From NCBI RefSeq assembly GCF_004363235.1, contig NZ_SNYW01000006.1, positions 372,001-436,000 of the forward strand: 64,000 nt of DNA, written 5' to 3'. The notes below the pieces were generated by a model. The model worked only from the letters and a program-made list of their open reading frames with translations, did not search any database and had not been told where the DNA came from. A program made the position numbers and the translations under genes. How positions within the stretch are numbered: the first letter of the stretch is position 1; every line of letters begins with the position of its first letter. The DNA is from Dongia mobilis (GTDB lineage Bacteria; Pseudomonadota; Alphaproteobacteria; Dongiales; Dongiaceae). Below are positions 60,601-64,000 of this stretch, piece by piece.

Positions 60601-62593
60601 TGCCGTCGGCGCCCTTGATCGTGTCGCTATCGGCGCCGCCGTAGAGAAAGTCCTGGCCCTTGCCGCCGGTGATCGTGTCGTTGCCGCCGTTGCCGTAGAA
60701 GATATTGCCATCGTCACTGGCGATGAACTTGTCGGCGAATTTCGATCCGCTCCAGTATTCGATCGAGATGTAGACGTCGCCCTTGGCATCGCCGGTGTTG
60801 AGGGCGGTATTGAGCAGATTGATCGTGACGCCAGCGCCGGCACTCTGGTAGCTCGCGGTATCACCCTCGTCGCCGCCGTCGAGAATATCCGCACCGGCAC
60901 CGCCATCAAGCGTGTCTTCGCCGATACCGCCGATGAGCTTGTCATTGCCGACGCCGCCGAAAAGCAGGTCCGAGCCGGCACTGCCCGAAATCTGGTCGTC
61001 GCCGCCCTCGCCATAAATCAAGTCTGTGCCGCCGCCGCCCGAGATCTGGTCGTTGCCATCGCCACCATAGATAAAGTCGGTACCGGCGCCACCATAAAGG
61101 AAGTCGCCGAATTTCGAGCCGATCAGCCCTTCGATATTGGCATAGGTGTCGCCCTTGGCATCGCCGGCATTGAGTGCCGGCGCCGTCAGCCAAGCGGTGA
61201 CGGCTGCGGTGGCGTTGCGGTAGCTGGCAAGATCAATGTCGTCGCCACCGTCCAGTTCGTCGGCGCCGGCACCGCCTTCCAACTCGTCATTGCCGGAGCC
61301 GCCGAACAGCTTGTCGTCGCCTTCGCCGCCCTTCAGCATGTCGTTCGAACTGCCGCCGTTGAGGGTGTCGTTGCCGGCACCGCCATGCAGGATGTCGTCA
61401 CCGCTGTTGCCGATCAATTCGTCGTCGCCGGCGCCGCCGTCGATCGTGTCGTTGCCGCTGCCGCCGTCGAGATTGTCCTGGCCGTCACCGCCGGTCAGCT
61501 TGTCGTTGCCGCCGCCGCCGAACAGGATGCTGCCGGTTGCTGCCGCGATCATGGTATCGTTGAAATTTGTGCCGTGGACGCCCTCGATCTGGACGTAGAT
61601 GTCGCCCTTGGCATCGCCGGTACTCTTGGCGGAATCGGCGAGGTTGATGGTCAGGCCGACCTTCGAATCGTCGTAATAGGCGAAGTCGGTGCCATCGCCG
61701 CCGATCATGGTGTCGGCGCCGGCGCCCCCCCGGAACTGGTCCGAGCCGTTGCCGCCATTCAGGTTGTCGTTGCCGGCACCGCCATAGAGCTTGTTGTTGC
61801 CGGAATCACCGATCAGGATGTCGTTGAAGGCGCTGCCGACGATGCCCTCGATATTGCTGAGGATGTCGCCGCTTGCACCGCCTGCGTTGTTGCTGGAATT
61901 GCCGAGGTCGACCGTCACGGCAGTTTTTGATTTTGCGTAGCTGACCAGGTCATTGCCGGCACCGCCGTCGATCTTGTCTGCGCCGTCGCCACCGTCCAGC
62001 GTGTCGTCCTTGGCGCCGCCGATCAGCCAGTCATTGCCTGCGCCGCCGCAAAGGAAGTTGGCAATCGCGTTGCCGCCTAGGATCTTGTCCTGGCCGTCGC
62101 CGCCGTCGAAGGCAAACTGGCCGTCGGCATTCTTCGCGATGCTGTTATAGGCGTTGACGTCAATGAAGTCGTCGTAGGCCGATCCGATATGGTTACCCTT
62201 GGCGTCGGTCGTCACGGCGGCCTTGGGGAACAATTCGATGGTCAACTGGGCGCTCGACATGGCGCCCGTCTTGTCGGTCACGGTATAGCTGAAGACATCC
62301 AGGGCACCGGCGGTCGGCGCACCGGCGTCATAGATGTTCGCGGTATTGCGGGTATAGGTATAGCTGCCATCCGGCTTGATATGCAGTGTGCCATGGAGCC
62401 CGGCGATGGTGACGCCGCCGCTTGTGACGGCCATGTTGTTGCCGGCATATGAGATCGCCGTCACCGTATTCGGGGCAATACCGAGGCTGTCCTTCCCGGT
62501 ATTGCCGCTCAGCGTATTGGCCCCGGTGATGACGTTGCCGGTGGCAATGCCGTGGGCCGTGCGATCCAGATCCTTCAGCGCGTTCAGGCTCAT
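57653..62593 (-). CDS. Giant RTX calcium-binding protein, type I secreted
   Basis: 1646 residues from ATG 62593 (AGAGGATT ribosome site nearby). Residues about 1-110 have a VCBS/cadherin-like domain (IKPDGSYTYTRN). From about 150 to 1540 there are many RTX nonapeptides (GGxGxDxLx) that bind calcium as beta-rolls. Eight spaced modules interrupt them, each with a YxxAxxAVTVNL-type strand, a TGDAKGDxYxxIE loop and an FNDxLxG return. Residues 1543-1646 resemble the type I secretion target domain: GGTGVDTFVY, then ISDFKLGEDKLRF, ending DLVVNH. No signal peptide, no catalytic motif, and no T1SS exporter genes nearby. Probable surface or biofilm protein. Confidence 0.9.
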   Translation of the reverse strand: MSLNALKDLDRTAHGIATGNVITGANTLSGNTGKDSLGIAPNTVTAISYAGNNMAVTSGGVTIAGLHGTLHIKPDGSYTYTRNTANIYDAGAPTAGALDVFSYTVTDKTGAMSSAQLTIELFPKAAVTTDAKGNHIGSAYDDFIDVNAYNSIAKNADGQFAFDGGDGQDKILGGNAIANFLCGGAGNDWLIGGAKDDTLDGGDGADKIDGGAGNDLVSYAKSKTAVTVDLGNSSNNAGGASGDILSNIEGIVGSAFNDILIGDSGNNKLYGGAGNDNLNGGNGSDQFRGGAGADTMIGGDGTDFAYYDDSKVGLTINLADSAKSTGDAKGDIYVQIEGVHGTNFNDTMIAAATGSILFGGGGNDKLTGGDGQDNLDGGSGNDTIDGGAGDDELIGNSGDDILHGGAGNDTLNGGSSNDMLKGGEGDDKLFGGSGNDELEGGAGADELDGGDDIDLASYRNATAAVTAWLTAPALNAGDAKGDTYANIEGLIGSKFGDFLYGGAGTDFIYGGDGNDQISGGGGTDLIYGEGGDDQISGSAGSDLLFGGVGNDKLIGGIGEDTLDGGAGADILDGGDEGDTASYQSAGAGVTINLLNTALNTGDAKGDVYISIEYWSGSKFADKFIASDDGNIFYGNGGNDTITGGKGQDFLYGGADSDTIKGADGKDLIWGDSGNDLLYGGNDDDYIEGGSDNDQIWGDAGKDTIYAGTGIDKIYGGTEDDSLYGEAGDDTLDGGDGNDWLGGGLDNDKLLGGAGNDKLYGFTGNDILDGGTGDDELHGEDGKDTLLGNVGDDILDGGKDDDLLDGGTGNDKLSGSEGNDKLTGGIGDDQLFGGDGDDTLDGGVGNDKGDGGIGNDKIAGGAGDDTFSGGDGNDTLEGGDGNDTLLGNNHDDILVGGKGDDVLNGGANNDLLEGGLGADVLIGSSGFDTATYRNAAAAVIADLMNSANNAGEALGDSYDGIESLVGSKYNDKLVGDNNINFLYGGGGNDWLVGNGGSDILVGGAGADKLDGGADDDIVSYEDATAAVTVNLANQALSTGEAKGDTYIDIEAIKGSNFNDTLVGNDDANILIGGRGNDKISGGKGADSLFGYEEDDTLDGGEGDDELYGGLGNDVLIGGAGADKLVGNDGIDTASYANLLGGIAIVVGNTALSTGDAKDDTYTDIEYIEGTQGDDIMVNSGVSGVWGLSGGKGNDKLTGGNGNDVLKGGDGNDTIIGNDGENQLYGDAGNDIITGGKESDQIFGGAGNDTITGGLGVDTVYADAGKDAIDGGGVGNGSNEGDTVTFVLSTTGLTLDLDNAAASTGFAAGDTYLNIKNFVGSNFADKFYGSGGVDYFFGGKGADLLDGREGDDFLYGEDGNDTLKGGLGSDKLYGFSDNDALEGGDGIDWLHGGSGNDKLDGGSGDDFLFGEDNDDIVLGGLGNDHIEGGNGNDTLNGGDGNDQMFGGLGNDKLDGGTGNDYVEGFDGNDILNGGDGDDTIEGWTGNDSLNGGKGKDELFGGEGNDVLLGGADDDLLAGGDGNDTLSGEAGNDIIYGGSGINKLTGGTGVDTFVYNEAFALVSDRNTISDFKLGEDKLRFDDIFNGAGSDLQDLIDAGYHASSSGSTLSIYTSVSGDQAAITITGWTGPQVTSMYDLGWALGGDLVVNH

Positions 62594-62989
62594 GATCAAT
62601 CCTCTGCAATGTCTTGTCCGGCCCGCCCGCTGCGGCCGGAGAAGCGTGATCAGGTGATGCAACTGGGGTTGTAATGGGGCCAATCGCCAACATTGGGCGC
62701 TTGCGGGCGGCATTTGGTTCGGCGAATCCGGCGCTGAAAAGGGCTGTCCGGGGGAAATCCGACAGTTGGGGGCTGTTTGCCGTCATGTTTCCGGCGGCAT
62801 GTGCGGAACAGCGCGAAGAGCCGGAAAAATACCGGCCCAATTCAACACCGGTACCTGGGGAAATGCCGGGTTGCGGGTGACGAAGCCGTTACCTTGCGGT
62901 CAGACTGCGGATGCGGCGGGTTGTGCTGGTACGGCTTGGTGGGACGGCCGGCGCCCCGCTATATTCGCCGGCAAAACGTGGAACCGGAA
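62594..62989. other. Divergent region between RTX gene and Lrp-type regulator
   Basis: The 396-base gap has no convincing gene. Frames exist on the plus strand but their codon use and lack of ribosome sites argue against coding. It must hold the promoters of the RTX gene (minus) and of the regulator (plus); I could not identify them. Confidence 0.55.
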
Positions 62990-63490
62990 ATGGGGGCAGG
63001 GGTGCCGAACGCGGATCAGAGGCTTGATGCTAGGGATCTTGCCATCCTGGAACTGGTACAGCGCAATGCCGATTGGTCGCATGGCGAGATAGGCCGACAA
63101 ATCGGTCTGTCGGTATCAGCGGTCAACGACCGCATTCGTCGCATGGTGGCGGCCAAGGTCATCCGCGGCTGGACCGCCGACCTCGACCCGGGGGCTCTCG
63201 GTTTGCACCTGCTTGCCTTTGTCAATGTTCTCATCGACCGCGCGGAACTCATTCCCGCCTTCGCCGAGAGGATCGCCGCCTATCCGGAGGTGCAGGAGTG
63301 CCATCACCTCGCCGGTGACTGGAACTACATCCTCAAGGTGCGCGTGCCGACCACCGCGGCGCTTGAAAATTTTATCTCGTGCGAGCTGAAGGAAAAACTC
63401 AAGGTGTCGCGCACGGCGACAACGATCGTGCTCCGCTCGCTGAAGGATTCCCCGGCGCTGCCGATCATGAATGGTGGGGCAGCACGCTGA
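62990..63490 (+). CDS. Lrp/AsnC-family transcriptional regulator
   Basis: 166 residues from ATG 62990; GTG 63002 (with GGGGG 5 bases ahead) and GTG 62978 are alternatives. The HTH covers LDARDLAILELVQRNADWSHGEIGRQIGLSVSAVNDRIRRM (about residues 12-52), followed by the RAM/ACT-like ligand domain (FAERIAAYPEVQECHHLAGDWNYILKVRV). Lrp proteins sense amino acids. The target is unknown; it is divergent from the RTX gene. Confidence 0.88.
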   Translation: MGAGVPNADQRLDARDLAILELVQRNADWSHGEIGRQIGLSVSAVNDRIRRMVAAKVIRGWTADLDPGALGLHLLAFVNVLIDRAELIPAFAERIAAYPEVQECHHLAGDWNYILKVRVPTTAALENFISCELKEKLKVSRTATTIVLRSLKDSPALPIMNGGAAR

Positions 63491-63512
63491 CGGGGCGTCC
63501 TGTCATTTTGGC

Positions 63513-63962
63513 TCAATCCTCTGCCTTGCCGCGGAGCTTCTTGATCCTGGCATAGGCCTCGTTGGCCTGGGCCGCCTTGCGTGTCGCCAGCTCGACAAAA
63601 TCCGGGGGCAGATTGAGGGACTGGATGTTGTCCGGGTGCGTTGCGGCAATCGCCTTGCGGTAGGCCGCCTTCACTTCCTCGTCGCTGGCGCTCTCATCGA
63701 TGCCGAGCACGTCATAGGGCCCACGTCCCGCCTGCGCCTGTCCCTCCATCGGGACAATGCGGCGGATATGATGCTTGTTGATGATCTCGGTCTCGCCATG
63801 CGCGTTCTCGAAGGGCAGGAATTCGCGAGTGTCGTTGATGGTGTCGCTGACCCTTGTGTTGGGCGCCACGAACATGAACATCAGCCGTTCGCTGCCGTCA
63901 TCCAGTTCGATCCGCATCATGATCTTGATGCGTTGTTTCTTGACCTGCGACGATTCGAACAT
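63513..63962 (-). CDS. J-domain (DnaJ-like) protein
   Basis: 149 residues. The C-terminal part is a J domain, DVLGIDESASDEEVKAAYRKAI with the HPD motif in THPDN (about residue 110), placed at the C-terminus and preceded by an 80-residue domain (MMRIELDDGSERLMFMFVAPNTRVSDTINDTREFLPFE). This layout is known in alphaproteobacteria and is called a DnaJ-like protein. It would stimulate Hsp70 ATPase. It ends 22 bases from the Lrp-type gene. Confidence 0.88.
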   Translation of the reverse strand: MFESSQVKKQRIKIMMRIELDDGSERLMFMFVAPNTRVSDTINDTREFLPFENAHGETEIINKHHIRRIVPMEGQAQAGRGPYDVLGIDESASDEEVKAAYRKAIAATHPDNIQSLNLPPDFVELATRKAAQANEAYARIKKLRGKAED

Positions 63963-64000
63963 GCGGCTACCCCCACCTTGTTTTCAGGTTCGAGTGTAGT

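Noticed and set aside
59927-61930. A 667-codon open frame on the plus strand inside the RTX gene
   Set aside because: It is antisense to repeated Gly-Asp codons; it reads as low-complexity A/V/I repeats with no start site and is a shadow of the RTX repeats.
57653-62593. Short repeats resembling a CRISPR array
   Set aside because: The repeats vary, encode RTX nonapeptides in one frame, and have no constant repeat-spacer pattern.

Overview
The window is high-GC chromosomal DNA from an alphaproteobacterium, most likely of the Rhodospirillales. The basis is gene content: a class-L NAD-glutamate dehydrogenase of about 1600 residues, homospermidine synthase, a chorismate mutase-hisC-tyrA block, DUF2125, HspQ, and an alphaproteobacterial C-P lyase arrangement with DUF1045. 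I recognised no tRNA, rRNA, transposase or CRISPR array.

Region 1 (1-8.5 kb) is catabolic. The tail of a BtpA-family gene and an FGGY kinase form the end of one operon. A minus-strand operon follows: an IclR regulator, a SoxA-like flavoprotein lacking the folate domain, and a DAO-type oxidase. Divergent from it are a dimethylamine/trimethylamine dehydrogenase-like flavoprotein and a beta-keto-acid cleavage enzyme (DUF849). A sigma70-like promoter and a downstream palindrome lie between iclR and the dehydrogenase gene. The set suggests breakdown of an N-methylated or amino compound; the substrate is unknown.

Region 2 (8.6-20 kb) is a phosphonate system: phnM divergent from phnDCE plus a methyltransferase, then phnF divergent from phnGHIJKL-DUF1045-phnN. 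Both divergent promoter regions carry GTCA repeats at 11-nt spacing that resemble Pho boxes, and the phnF-phnG region also has a perfect TGTCTAGACA palindrome.

Region 3 (20-36.9 kb) is mixed: a glycosyltransferase-like protein with a Gfo/Idh/MocA dehydrogenase; DUF533; BenE and FNT transporters; a DUF2182-DUF1326-acyl-CoA synthetase set; a class II aldolase divergent from a DddP-like (DMSP lyase family) M24 protein; a CorC/HlyC protein; a Crp-type regulator with a perfect CRP-like site at its own start; a tiny lipoprotein; a CitE-like lyase; two tiny flagellum-related proteins; and a TPR-PRMT fusion ending in a 14-bp tandem repeat.

Region 4 (37-47 kb) has an aminotransferase, a polar amino-acid ABC importer without an ATPase gene and with a strong hairpin between the binding protein and the permeases, DUF2125, homospermidine synthase, and an aromatic/histidine block (CM-PDT-like protein, hisC, tyrA, AroQ).

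Region 5 (47-64 kb) holds the giant glutamate dehydrogenase, a small membrane protein with a trypsin-like protease, NhaA, a 28-residue membrane peptide with its own promoter, HspQ, a MoxR-VWA pair, a 1646-residue RTX protein, an Lrp/AsnC regulator and a J-domain protein.
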